Assembly (NCBI GenBank): GCA_947034895.1
Contig: OX344762.1
Span: 37,738,760 to 37,802,759 of the forward strand
Direction: 5' to 3'
DNA from: Rhytidiadelphus loreus
Lineage: Eukaryota; Streptophyta; Bryopsida; Hypnales; Hylocomiaceae
Length of the DNA stretch: 64,000 nucleotides
Shown: positions 22,441-32,480 of the stretch, piece after piece
How positions within the stretch are numbered: position 1 is the first letter of the stretch
How the letters are laid out: every line of letters starts with the position of its first letter
The notes under the pieces: model-generated
Told to the model about the DNA's origin: nothing
What the model saw: only the letters and a program-made list of their open reading frames with translations
The model's database searches: none
Translations under genes and position numbers: made by a program

Positions 22441-23429
22441 AGAAATCCTTACCTCAACTAAATTCAGCACTACAGGACGATGCCCTGCGGGGCCCCACCA
22501 CACCTTTTTGGGGGGTTTTCATCACACTAAGGTTGAAAACTAGGAGTCTAGTTAAGGACTAACGAAAGACCAACTCAAGGCTAAAGGAAGAAGGGGGGAA
22601 GAGAAGTCGCCATCCTACGCGTCCAAACCTGCACAACCTCTCAAGGTACCTCACCAACAAGCCACCTCACACAATGATGACAAAATTAGGAAGGGGGTAG
22701 TTATAGGAGAGGAAGAAGGGAGAGACGATAAATAGTGTTGCGTCATAGGATTAGGTAGGAAATCTCCAAAGCTTCTTACAACCATTAGGAAAGAGATTAG
22801 GATGACACCAAAATGACGACGTAAGAGAATAGATGACTCTTCCATTAGATTAGCGTCATATGGTGTAAGGTCTCATTTAAGGGGTTGGTAGGAATAGTGT
22901 TGAAGTAAAAGAAAAAGAGGCAAGGAGAAAGGAAGGGACCATTAAGGGTCTTTAGAGTGTACTACTTTGCCGAGGACTAAGCTGTAGGCATTTTACTACT
23001 TCAAAATACGTGTCGACTATGGAATACGAGCACGCGGCCGAAGGTATGGAGGAAAATGCCGCGCATGCCAACGACGATCAGGTGAGTCAGTAAACCAATC
23101 CCCGTGGCTTTCTTTCTTTTAATTTACGCTAAACCCTGTTAGGTAGTGATTAATTTCGATTAGCAAATAGGAATTAGGGGGGGGACCTTGAGTTTAGACA
23201 TAGAAGTTTATCGATAGGACTCGAAGTATCCAAATCCATTTCATACATAGAAGTTGACCATAAAAGCAACCAAATTAGACTAAGATAGGACTAGGAATCA
23301 GTAACCGTTAAGGTCAGAACTCAACCAAGAAGTAAACACTAGATTAAGACAAAATAATCCAATTAGGAGTTAGGGTTAAATTAGCAAATCAAAATTGCCT
23401 TAGGTAATGAAGATTTAGGGAAGGAAAAA

Positions 23430-23960
23430 AGATAAATTAAATTAGGAGATAAATTAGATCAAAGATAAATTAAATTAGGAGATAAATTAAATTAGGAGAT
23501 AAATTAAATTAGGAGATAAATTAAATTAGGAGATAAATTAAATTAGGAGATAAATTAAATTAGGAGATAAATTAAATTAGGAGATAAATTAAATTAGGAG
23601 ATAAATTAAATTAGGAGATAAATTAGATCAAAGATAAATTAAATTAGGAGATAAATTAGATAAAAGATAAATTAAATTAGAAGATTAAATTAGGAAAAAA
23701 GATAAATTAAATTAAGAGATAAATTAGATAAAAGATCAATTAAATTAGGAGATAAATTAGATAAAAGATCAATTAAATTAGAAGATTAAATTAGGAAAAA
23801 AGATAAATTAAATTAAGAGATAAATTAGATAAAAGATCAATTAAATTAGGAGATAAATTAGATAAAAGATCAATTAAATTAGAAGATTAAATTAGGAAAA
23901 AAGATAAATTAAATTAGGGGATAAATTAGATAAAAGATAAATTAGATTAGGGAAAAAGAT
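23430..23960 (+). repeat. AT-rich tandem array, 17-bp unit GATAAATTAAATTAGGA
   Basis: About 30 copies of a 17-base unit and variants (gataaattagataaaa). Copy B has a shorter, more scrambled array at 33.43-33.85 kb. Confidence 0.9.
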
Positions 23961-24312
23961 AACTTAGATTAGGAAAAAACCCAATCAACTTAGGAAAACA
24001 TGGAAGGGACTTAGGTAATCCCTCCTCAGTCTTAGGAAAGGTCAATTAGCCTCAGATTCCCATAGATTAGGATAGATTCGGTGGTAGTTCGCATAGGCTG
24101 CCGTTAGGGGACGGTTAGCCCGAACTATTCCCTCGCCAATTGGGGGCAACTCCATTGTCACCTGCGGAAACTAGGAACTTAGAAAAGAAGATCTATTGCT
24201 TGGAAGGCACAATGGACCTACGCTTAGTCACCCGTTAGGTTAGAATTTAGTTAACCCCTAGAACCTGGTTGTGTCCGATTAATTACCAAGGGTGGGTAAT
24301 TAAGCGCCTACA

Positions 24313-25142
24313 GCCTCCTCCAGTTTTTCCACCTTCTTCTTATCAGAAACCTCTCGCTTCTTGATGGCCTTAGCCCTGACCTCTTCATCCAATCCCGCAA
24401 CCTCGTCAAACTCCGCGTCAGTGACAATGGAATCCTTGAGCGTTTGAAATAGGACCTCCTCCTCAGGTGGTGTAACTCCAAAGTTACACTCCAGATACCA
24501 AGGACAGGTCTGCAAATGGGGACTGGTCCACTTCTGCATTTGCGTCGAAGAGAACATGCAGTCGGGGGACGACCGCTCAAGCCAGGTAGTCAGAAACGGG
24601 GGTAAGTCTTCCTTCTTGATGGCCTTCTTCCCGTACAACTCAAACTTGAAGTACCTGGTCATGGCAGAAGAAAGGCCAGATAATTCGTTCATGTGTATTG
24701 AAAAAGATATAGTATACTGTAAAATGGTAGTTTGAAATTGATCACAAGAAATTGTCATGAGTCATGATACTAGAATGACATGGCTGTCAACGTCACCAAA
24801 GAATGCTACTCTGAGAATCCATTATTCAAAAGGCTTTACTCCATAAATTATTACCATGTTATACATAGAGCATAAATGAAAATTATTTCAGAATGCATTA
24901 TCATACATGTAAATCAATCTCTTGACCGTGAGGTTGGTTCCCCTGTACGATGCAAATGAATCCGACTTTTTGAAGGCATCCGATCCCTTGAACACTCACG
25001 TGTACGCTTGGTCCCAAAGTTTCATCCGCCATAATTCAATATATTCCAGAAGTAACTGGGGCTCCCTTGGTACGTTCATATCGATAGGGAGGCTATCATT
25101 CTGAGTGATGTTCTCGAACATCTCCACAGCTGCCTCCTCCAG
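24313..25142 (-). CDS. Methyltransferase-like gene, pre-insertion linker exon and exon before it
   Basis: Exon 25,142-25,000 (LEEAAVEMFENITQND to KLWDQAYT) ends at a strong GTGAGT donor. Exon 24,654 leftward starts after accag with YFKFELYGKKAIKKEDLPPF and ends KKKVEKLEEA at the insertion. The junction is in phase (Y-T|Y-F). The stop apparently following at 24,996 belongs to the intron. The five duplicated bases gcctc code for the Glu-Ala at the break, and the frame resumes without shift at 20,059. Confidence 0.55.
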
Positions 25143-25237
25143 CTGTAAAATTTCAAGAATTATGAGAAATTGTATAATATATGAGGCATCATAACACAAG
25201 TCGCACACTGCAAGCATGAATTGGTAAGAGGGAATAC

Positions 25238-26047
25238 CCCTGCATAATAACAAGCCTTCGCCAGAAATATTGCCAACTTCTCTTCATTCACTGGGCGTGG
25301 TGGAAATCGGCGAGCTTCCCTCGTGTGAGTGCTGGCGTTCATCCATTTGAGCCACTTGACCTTGCGTCGGGGCTCTACTGTAGCAGTCACAATAAGTTGA
25401 AGCTTCTCCAGTGTCAACTCAGGAACTACATTATGACTCCAATGCCTCTCAATCTGCAGACGTCCAAATATCAGAAAAAATTCTAGCTGTAACACATCAC
25501 AGAGCGGACCACTATGTAACGCATAAAAACTTCTCGTACCTCCTTACGCCAGTCAGGAGTGAGTCCGGGATTAGCGACCGCCACAATCTTAGAGAGTCTC
25601 TTGTAATGCCTATCCGTGGAGTCCTTTATAGCCGATCTCATAGTGGCAGCAACTGCCTCCCTTGAAATCTCAATATCAAAGTTATCCTCTTTTAGTTTAC
25701 GTATCGCCGCATCAGCTGCCGCTGAAATTTCTTGCTGAATGAATGAAACCACCACATCAGAGGCCAGTGTAGGAAAAAATTATTGAGTTAATAAAAATGT
25801 CACAGATAAAACAATTGATTCAATAGATTAAAAGAATAGTGATGATTTATGGCTTACCTTGAATATAAAACCAGTAAATAATTGAAGTGGCATAGTATAC
25901 CAACTAGTCTGAGTGTACGACTTGCATGCTTGCACTTCTTCCTCGATCAATAGCTCCTGGAACTTCTCAAGTTCCATAACTCCATACTTTTGGACACAGT
26001 CAAGAGTGTGGACAAGGTTGGTTTTCACGTGGGAGTTCTCAGTGTGC
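25238..26047 (-). CDS. Methyltransferase-like gene, middle exons
   Basis: Three exons with good splice sites: 26,047-25,858 (HTENSHVKTNLVHTLDC to QLFTGFIFK, donor GTAAGC), 25,734-25,540 (QEISAAADAAIRKLKEDN to TPDWRKE, donor GTACGA) and 25,453-25,238 (IERHWSHNVVPELTLEKL to KACYYAG). They are helical, rich in charged residues and carry no named domain I recognise. By position they correspond to the alpha-helical region that follows a ParB-type N-terminal domain. No stop codons interrupt them. Confidence 0.5.
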
Positions 26048-26169
26048 CTGATATAGCACAACCATGTTAGACTTGAAATCTAATTACGAAAAGTCTATGT
26101 TTATCATCTAATATAGGAAAAGGAGCTACTCAACCAAGAGAAATAAATCGAAAGTGTAGAGTATCTTAC

Positions 26170-26823
26170 ATATTAATATCATGCATTGTCTGCATCGCCA
26201 CACCGATCCTTTGTCGGGTGTCCAAGACAATGGAGTCCACACTCACATGCCATCCGAGCTCATGGCTATGCAGCCGTTGGATATGATTCATCCAAGCAAT
26301 TCTCCTGTGATTACCGTCGCAGACGAAAAACTTGTAATCTACAAGGTGCTTCAGGGATGGAATTGACTTCAAATGAACGTTGAAGGTGTCATTCACGGAG
26401 TTCCAGAGAGGACCCCATTCCTTCTTCTCTGCCTCAGTGAACACCTCCGTGTTCCCCTTCTCATCCGAAAAGGAAACCCTAAAATACTCGAGCCCCCTCA
26501 TCGTATCTTCTAGAAAACTGGTTGTCGAGCTGAGTTAAGTCGCACATCAAGGTTGGCCTCACCATTGGCATTGGTACCAACCTACAGAGCAGGATCTTCA
26601 TGCGCGAGTGCCCATTGGACGTCATCTTCAAGCTGTTGATGACAGTAACTGAGTCAAATGTTTGCACACGCCGAATGTCCTCCTCCATGAAGTCAGGACC
26701 CACTCCCGGGATATGATCATGCTCAGAGTCACCATCCTGCGTGGAGAACTGGATGTTATCCTTATCAACGCATTTGTCAACCACGTCCGCAAATCCAAGA
26801 GCACTTGGGCACTGTCCTCGATC
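26170..26823 (-). CDS. ParB-like domain exon
   Basis: After a ttgtag acceptor the exon starts DRGQCPSALGFADVVDKC. Later come RMKILLCRLVPMPMVRPTLM, then (in another frame) MRGLEYFRVSFSDEKG, an acidic insert, and HLVDYKFFVCDGNHRRIAW with GWHVSVDSIVL. This follows the ParB/Srx-like pattern: I..h.h..RP...hL..I..GL..f.V......h.V.DGNHRh.Aw. DGNHR corresponds to the G-H/N-R box that binds phosphate in ParB proteins. A single-base frameshift near 26,505-26,530 is needed to join the two parts, because no plausible intron fits there. The donor AT|GTAAGA at 26,169 joins in phase with the next exon. The assignment is by pattern only. Confidence 0.5.
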
Positions 26824-27078
26824 CTACAATAAAAGTATGAAATATAGATTTAGAAAATGAAGACACCAAGAAAATTCTGATATGCTGTAATATCAAAAAA
26901 TTATATATCATATATGCTTACGACATCAGAATTACATAATTGATAAGGAGGTAATTTAATCGACTGTTTTGATAGACTCGGAAAAATATAACCTACAAAT
27001 CGGTACACGGACAAGCCTCATTTAGAGACCTGAACATCCCGCAGCAAAATATTAGAATGTCCTCGTCTGTTCTAGGGC

Positions 27079-27423
27079 CTAGTCAACATCATCCATGTCT
27101 CTCGTGCAATAGTCATCCCTATTCTCAGACACAGTAATTTCAAGGTCCCATGATCCTAATGAGGTGCAGCAAGATGATTGCAGTGATAACGATATCTCCA
27201 AGTTTCGAAGTTCTAAAAGTTCATCAAGCTCACGAATGAGGTCATTGAGTTCGCCTACCATCTGCTCCTGATTTGGATGTCGAAAATCAAGATCACCCCT
27301 ATGAAGGATCTCAACTTGCGTTGGGAGAACATCCTCCATAGCTACCTCCATTCCTGGTTGAAGTAAGGAGGATCCAGCCGGAGCATCCACAGGGAGAGCA
27401 ATAACCTCTACCGATTCAATCAT
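27079..27423 (-). CDS. Methyltransferase-like gene, N-terminal coiled-coil exon
   Basis: Preceded by a gtgtag acceptor, the frame reads MIESVEVIALPVDAP, then EEQ-type helices NQEQMVGELNDLIRELDELL and ends in a TAG. The donor is unclear (gttgac is weak), so the exon end is uncertain. Phase matches the upstream exon ending GDGEE. Confidence 0.4.
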   Translation of the reverse strand: MIESVEVIALPVDAPAGSSLLQPGMEVAMEDVLPTQVEILHRGDLDFRHPNQEQMVGELNDLIRELDELLELRNLEISLSLQSSCCTSLGSWDLEITVSENRDDYCTRDMDDVD

Positions 27424-27578
27424 CTACACCTGCATCACCGAACGAGAGACAGATTATATTGGAGTTCAGAAGTTTGGAGCATGTCCATTTCTAAACGAGC
27501 AATGATAGAGGATCCCCAAAAATAAAACATTTGCACAACAGCCTGATTTAATCAGCTCAACCAGCTTGACCTCGGCCC

Positions 27579-27598
27579 CCCTCTCGGTACCGAGAGGG
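27579..27598. repeat. Perfect 20-bp palindrome, copy 1
   Basis: CCCTCTCGGTACCGAGAGGG reads identically on both strands. This is the copy in the left repeat unit. Confidence 0.9.
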
Positions 27599-27855
27599 AC
27601 CTCAACGGCAAGACCAGCATGCACAGAAACTAAGCTAACCAGAGTCACGATGCTCCACGTGCATGCACAAATGCGTATCAAACGAGAAGCACGATGCTCG
27701 ACGAGCACGCACTTAAGCAGAACTAACGAGAATCAAGGTGCTCCACCAAAACAAAATGTAATGTGGATCCCCCGCCCTGCCACGCAACAGAGGGAGCGGT
27801 ACAATAGCCCGCCAATGGGACCCCTCTCTGCGAGCTCAACCTCCGAGGCCTTGGA

Positions 27856-27875
27856 CCCCCTCTCGGTACCGAGAG
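27856..27875. repeat. Perfect 20-bp palindrome, copy 2
   Basis: Identical to copy 1 and in the middle repeat unit. Flanking bases differ, so the identical stretch is just the palindrome plus the rightward repeat. Confidence 0.9.
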
Positions 27876-28134
27876 GGCCCTCACCGGCAAGGTCAGCATG
27901 CAAAGAGTATGAGCTCACCCACGGCTGGATGCTCGACGAGCACAAGGTGGAGCTGAACTAACAAGAAGCAAGGTGCCCAAGGAGCACACATTGAAGCTGA
28001 ACTAACGAGAAGCAAAGTGCTCCGCCAAAAAAAATGAAATGTGGATCCCCTGCCTGACACGCGCAAGAGGGACATGTAGCATTGCCCGCCTTTGGGACCC
28101 CGCTCCGCGAGCTCACCCTACGAGGCCTCAGACC

Positions 28135-28154
28135 CCCTCTCGGTACCGAGAGGG
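28135..28154. repeat. Perfect 20-bp palindrome, copy 3
   Basis: Identical to copies 1 and 2 and in the right repeat unit. No substitution is seen in 60 palindrome bases, although the ~260-bp remainders of the units differ at many sites. Confidence 0.9.
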
Positions 28155-28333
28155 CCCTCACCGGCAAGGCCAACATGCATAGAAACTGAGCTCACTCACG
28201 GCTAGATTCTCGACGAGCACACGTTGAAGCTGAACTTACGAGAAACAAGGTGACCGAGGAGCACCCATTGAAGCAGAACTAACGAGAAGCATGAAGCCCC
28301 ACAAAAATTGTCAAGAGTCACGAAGAAGCATAC

Positions 28334-28736
28334 CTCCTCCCCGTCGCCTTGTTGTGCCTGCGGTCGAGTATTTCTGTTGGGAACCTCGGGGTTCAAGCGC
28401 CTGGACCTTAGTTTTGGGCCTTGCCGATCCATGATTTCTACTCTCTGCCAGACAAGTGGGAGGATCCTAGTTAAGTACAAAAATGGCAAATCATACATCT
28501 AGAACGACCTAAAGACGCAACATGAAGTTACCGAATTCGAAAGCTTGTGAGAATGCGGAGGACACACCGGAAGGCAATGCCGCCAAGTCGCTGGAGTCGG
28601 GCACCCAGAGCTGGAGTTGCAAAAGATGGACTTTGGCGGCGCGGGCTTCCATATAAGCGTACCTTCTAGGTTCGGAAGTTAGCGCGGTTCTTGGTTCGGT
28701 TACTAGTGTAGGCTCGTTGTGTGGTATGGGAATCAT
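28334..28736 (-). CDS. Methyltransferase-like gene, candidate first exons
   Basis: Two ATGs are possible. One at 28,734-28,736 (MIPIPHNEPTLVTEP) opens an exon with a GTAACT donor. The other at 28,430-28,432 (MDRQGPKLRSRRLNPEVP) lies in an exon after tggcag and ends GDGEE before GTATGC. Phase favours starting at the second, because splicing the first exon onto it changes frame. The N-terminus is basic and Gln-rich. Confidence 0.4.
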
Positions 28737-30130
28737 GCGCGATACCAGGTAAATGAGGTACAGCAGTTGGGAATGTTCTCTCCCGTTCGGTATGTGGCTC
28801 GGTAGCCGCCGTTAACAGCACGGTCGAATATCATTAATATTCAATCGTAGTCGCAAGTCGTTAGAATCTGACATTGTAGGTAGACGTAAATGATGTCTGG
28901 ATAATGAGATAAAATTCAGCTTACGTGGTTGGTAATGAGCGGCTGAAATGAGCACGTCTTGATCCATTCATTGAATATCTACCCCTCTGACACATGAGCG
29001 ACCTAGAAATGATAAAAATTTGTGTCAGAGTCCACCTTGGGATTTACTGTTTGGTGACCCTCATAATAATAGGATATACGTGTTCCTTCTGAAAAATTGT
29101 GTGGGTGTCCTTAACTCAGATTGACTCCTTCTGTTCTCCACTGGCAATATCAGTGGGACATTTGAATTGCGTGTAAAAAGGCGGCTGACAAATAATATTT
29201 AGCGGTATATTAATTCTGTTCTATATTGACATATTTCCATTTATGAAAATGATCTTACATGTTTTAATATATCCATTTAATAATTCTAGTATTCCAAGAT
29301 ATATTCCTCGGGACCATGACAACCATTTTTTACTCTGAGTGATTGAATTCCATCTTGTAATTATCAGTCCCTGTAGTTGTGAATCTCAAATATATTACGG
29401 TCATTTATTCCATTACTATATTCAATTATTTTCATCCCGTTATTCCTATTGTCTTGGGTTATCAGTACACTGAACATCTAGCTCTACTGAATACTGTTAA
29501 TGATGGATCAGCATAACTACTCTACTTCAAGTCGTCGCAAATAGATATGGTTAATATATGTCAGTTACACCGCAATATCAAAATGATATTAATCTAGTGC
29601 TGGATTTGAATTTTCAACCTCCTAGCCTCAATGATGGCTCTCGATATATTATAATCGTCTTGTTTATTGCTTAATATTCCATTGTCCTACTTCCTGTCAA
29701 TGATTACCTGCCACAAACATTTGGACAATGCTGTCTACTAACTTATTTATTGATTATATCGTCTGCTTTGATTATGTCTATTCATTGCAAGGACTATGTT
29801 AACTAATAGATTTGGGAATTGCGGAAGCTCCAGAATGTAGGTCATCTTGATTTTTTCCACTTTGCATTAATTCTTCTTTTTCAATGAAATATGCAATGAA
29901 TAGTCGATGTACATTCTGAAGGGTCCGCCATTTTAGTGCCTGCGCCATTTGAAGTTGGAAATGTCATTAATAATTCCACAACGCCTCCAACCATCTCAAA
30001 TAACATGGGTTGTGGAAAATCAAATTGATCTCCGTGGGAAATAGTTTTTGGATGAGTTGTCAAGATGGTTTACTTCTCTAGAAGTCGTTTCTCGAAATCA
30101 GATAGTCCATTTTTGGTCATGTTAATGTAG
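28737..30130. other. AT-rich region between methyltransferase-like gene and LTR-like copy B
   Basis: No coding region. It separates the start of the minus-strand methyltransferase-like gene from the plus-strand MULE, so before the LTR-like insertion it (plus 34,199-34,401) would have been a shared ~1.6-kb divergent promoter region. I see no clear TATA pair or terminal inverted repeat. Confidence 0.35.
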
Positions 30131-31400
30131 GACGCTATGAGCCCCAAATTCGTCACTTGGGACTCATTGTTTTCTTTTTTTTTAGTTTATTACAAATTAA
30201 GGCATAAAGTAGTATAAAAAGCCCAAAAAAGAGTGTAGAAACAAAATAGGTATGTCACGTACCAGTATAGCATTTGGTCATAAATAGCCTTTTATCCATA
30301 GATTACCCATAAAACCCACTTGTATATAGGTTAGAACCCGTAATTAGTGGGAAACAATAGGGCTACTGGGAACTTACCCAAAGTAGCCCAAAACCTAGTG
30401 CATGTGACCATGATAGGCTAAATTAAGTCTTGGGAGAGTGAAGGAGGTCCCCACGTAAATCTCCAAAGATAGGTTCTAGTTTCCCCATTCCACCGATGAA
30501 ACATTAGGAATCCAAATTGTTAGCTTGCAGGTGTTACTTGTCCCAGACAGGCCGCATGGAGGAATCCACAGCCGCCAAATAGTGTTCTTGGATCTGGAGC
30601 ATGTCGGGATGTCCACGGCAAAAACCATTCACCAAGATTCCCTCACATGTGAAAGATTCCCTGACTGCTGGTGATTCAACCGAAGTCAGTTTTCACCTCG
30701 CCACCAACTATGTGCCAGAATAGCCCAAGACTTGGCACGTGACTTGGGGGACTCCATGAGAGGTTCCCCAAAAAGTCTCGGTTTTTTCTGATCTCCAAAG
30801 GATCTTTTTCCGAGCAGTCAACCGCCAAAGGCCACGTTGGGAAATTCATGGAAAATACCCAGGCCGCGGTAAAATCTCACTAAAAATTAGACTAGCATCT
30901 TTTATGTTAATAACGCGCCCCGACAAATTTCATGGTGTTCCAATAGTGGGAAGCAGCCGAAACTGACAACATCCCCCCAATTAATGATTACAGCAAGATC
31001 TGTGCGGGGTTGACCGGCGTCCCGGGAGCGTACGAAGTCGGAACGAAGACATCAAGGAGCCCTTTCTTACTCCCTAGAGCCTCCCCAACAACCCTAGCTA
31101 GTTACCCAAGCCAAAAGAGGTAAACCCCCAAAGTTAGTTTTTTACCCTTTTAATTGGCTCCAGTTGGCACTAGTTTCCAATGGGTTTTTTGTGATAGAAA
31201 TAGGGGGTTCGGGGTCCCTTAGGCTAAAAATGGCATTTTGAAGCCATTGGCGCAATCCATTTGCAATTCCGAGCTAAACTCCAAAAGTTAAGAGGTTAGG
31301 ACCAGCGTAAAACCCAAAATTAGGTGAAAATCTCAAATTTGGATGAAAATCCGGATGGATGAGGTTACTCGTCGAGGGGGGGAGTGGGCCCTTGGAAACC

Positions 31401-31409
31401 TATAAAAGG
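31401..31409 (+). promoter_or_regulatory. Putative LTR TATA box (copy B)
   Basis: TATAAAAGG in the same context as in copy A (cttggaaacc before, gggcccttctc after). Confidence 0.55.
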
Positions 31410-32254
31410 GGGCCCTTCTCTCTCCCAAAACACCCCCAATACTTGTTTTGGGTCCGTGGGTCCAAGTTATCTTGGCATTTTTGGCATTTAGGCCAAAAAA
31501 CCTCTACGGTGTTTTTGGAGCACTTTTGGCTCCCGTTGTTGTTCTATTTACAGCTTTTGAAGGTTCTTGGAGTCCTTCTCGTTCACTTTTACTTCATGTG
31601 TCTTCTTTGAACATCTTTTGGTCACATTTGGAGAGTTCTTTGTAAAGTTGTCTTGTGTCGTGCATTAACCCCGGAGTAACCCCCCACCGTACCTTGGCGA
31701 TGCCGCTTTGGGGGGCCTTTGGTGCATAAGTCCTTTAACGTTATTGTCTTGCGTGTACATGTGCCTTGGAAGTAAGTGCTAACCATAGTAAACCCCTTTT
31801 TTGTTGTTGACAAGTGGACCCACCCTTCGGGGGACGGCGAAGCTTTGACCCTGTGACCCCTTGAGTCCTAAAGAGTGTGTTAAAACGAGTCCTAGACGGC
31901 GGAGCTTTGAATCCCAACCCATTGCAAGTCCTAAAGTCGGTGTTAAAACCGATTCTACGGCGAAGCTTTGGACCCCGGTAGGTCTAAATTCCAAAGTTTA
32001 GTTCCCAAGACCTTCTTGGGAAAAATTAAAGTTTAGCTCCCAAGATACCCCTAGGTGGTAGAAAGGCGGAAGAAACCCCCCGCTATAAGATAGATTGGTC
32101 AACATCCAAGTTCTTTCCCCCACGGCGAAGCTTTGACTTCAAACACATCAAAATTAGTCTAGCTTTTTGTTTTACCTTGACCATAATCAGTAACGTCCGG
32201 TTTAGTTTTTAGTTAAGTGGGTTCCCATACGGGAACCCGAGGTTAGGGAGGGAG

Positions 32255-32480
32255 TGTAAAAACCAGGGCCAGCCAGCCAGGACCCCAGCAGCGGGCGACC
32301 CAGCCAGCGGGCAACCCAAGCCAGCGGGCAACCCAGCTAGCCAGGCGACCCAGACAGCGGGCGACCCAGCAGTGGGCACCCAGCAGCGGGCACCCAGACA
32401 GGGCTTCGGGGGGTTGGGCCAGGGCTTCGGGGAGGTTGGGCCAGGGCTTGGGGGGGTTGGTCCAAGGGTTTGGAGGGGGG
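32255..32480 (+). repeat. GC-rich minisatellite (copy B)
   Basis: About nine ~17-base units of the type gcgggcaacccagccag change at 32,400 to ~23-base gggccagggcttcgggg units. It occupies the place of the unrelated-looking array in copy A. Confidence 0.8.

Larger units (their letters stand above)
20060..24312 (+). mobile_element. 4.25-kb solo-LTR-like element, family 2 copy A
   Basis: It starts TATGAGCCCC and ends GCGCCTACA, with a 5-base duplication gcctc directly on both sides (20,055-20,059 and 24,313-24,317). Ends of the TA...CA kind are a known non-canonical LTR form. Features in order: TATA box 21,325, ACGGCGRAGCTTTGA words at 21.75-22.06 kb, GC-rich minisatellite 22.2-22.44 kb, AT-rich 17-bp array 23.43-23.96 kb, and a 3' end with ttgcttggaaggcacaatgg also seen in family 1. 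It has no coding capacity. Copy B (30,136-34,193) is nearly identical outside the arrays, yet has its own target duplication, so these are two insertions and not the two ends of one element. It splits an exon of the methyltransferase-like gene. Confidence 0.85.
27541..28310 (-). repeat. Three ~280-bp tandem repeats in an intron, each with a perfect 20-bp palindrome
   Basis: Units are spaced 277 and 279 bases apart. Each contains the same palindrome, then gaccctcaccggcaag-like, gctcacccacggct-like, gaactaacgagaagca-like and aaatgtggatccc(c/t)gcc-like words. They lie in the intron between the MDRQG exon and the MIESV exon of the methyltransferase-like gene, and are markedly more GC-rich than their surroundings. 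Confidence 0.85.
18192..28736 (-). pseudogene. ParB-like domain fused to class-beta amino DNA methyltransferase, interrupted gene
   Basis: A multi-exon gene reads leftward. Exon limits inferred from GT-AG sites: 28,444-28,334 (ATG MDRQG at 28,432; an extra exon may start at 28,736), ~27,423-27,08x, 26,823-26,170, 26,047-25,858, 25,734-25,540, 25,453-25,238, 25,142-25,000, 24,654-24,313 continued at 20,059-19,727, 19,548-19,190, 19,107-18,834, 18,743-18,540, 18,447-18,192. Several junctions join in phase. The central part looks ParB-like, a Lys/Glu coiled linker follows, and the C-terminal third has methyltransferase motif IV then motif I, the order of class-beta N6A/N4C enzymes. Lesions: a 4.25-kb insertion in an exon, one TGA, a probable +2 frameshift before motif IV and a probable frameshift near 26.51 kb. 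Such fusions are known in bacteria and phages; in a plant this is unusual. Separate entries describe the parts. Confidence 0.6.

Noticed and set aside
24991..25000. TGA at 24,996 as a further nonsense mutation of the methyltransferase-like gene
   Set aside because: It lies within a strong GTGAGT donor, and splicing to the CCAG acceptor at 24,655 joins the frame in phase, so it is intronic.
27541..28310. CRISPR array
   Set aside because: The repeats are ~280-bp tandem units with palindromes, not short repeats with unique spacers, and the DNA is plant nuclear.
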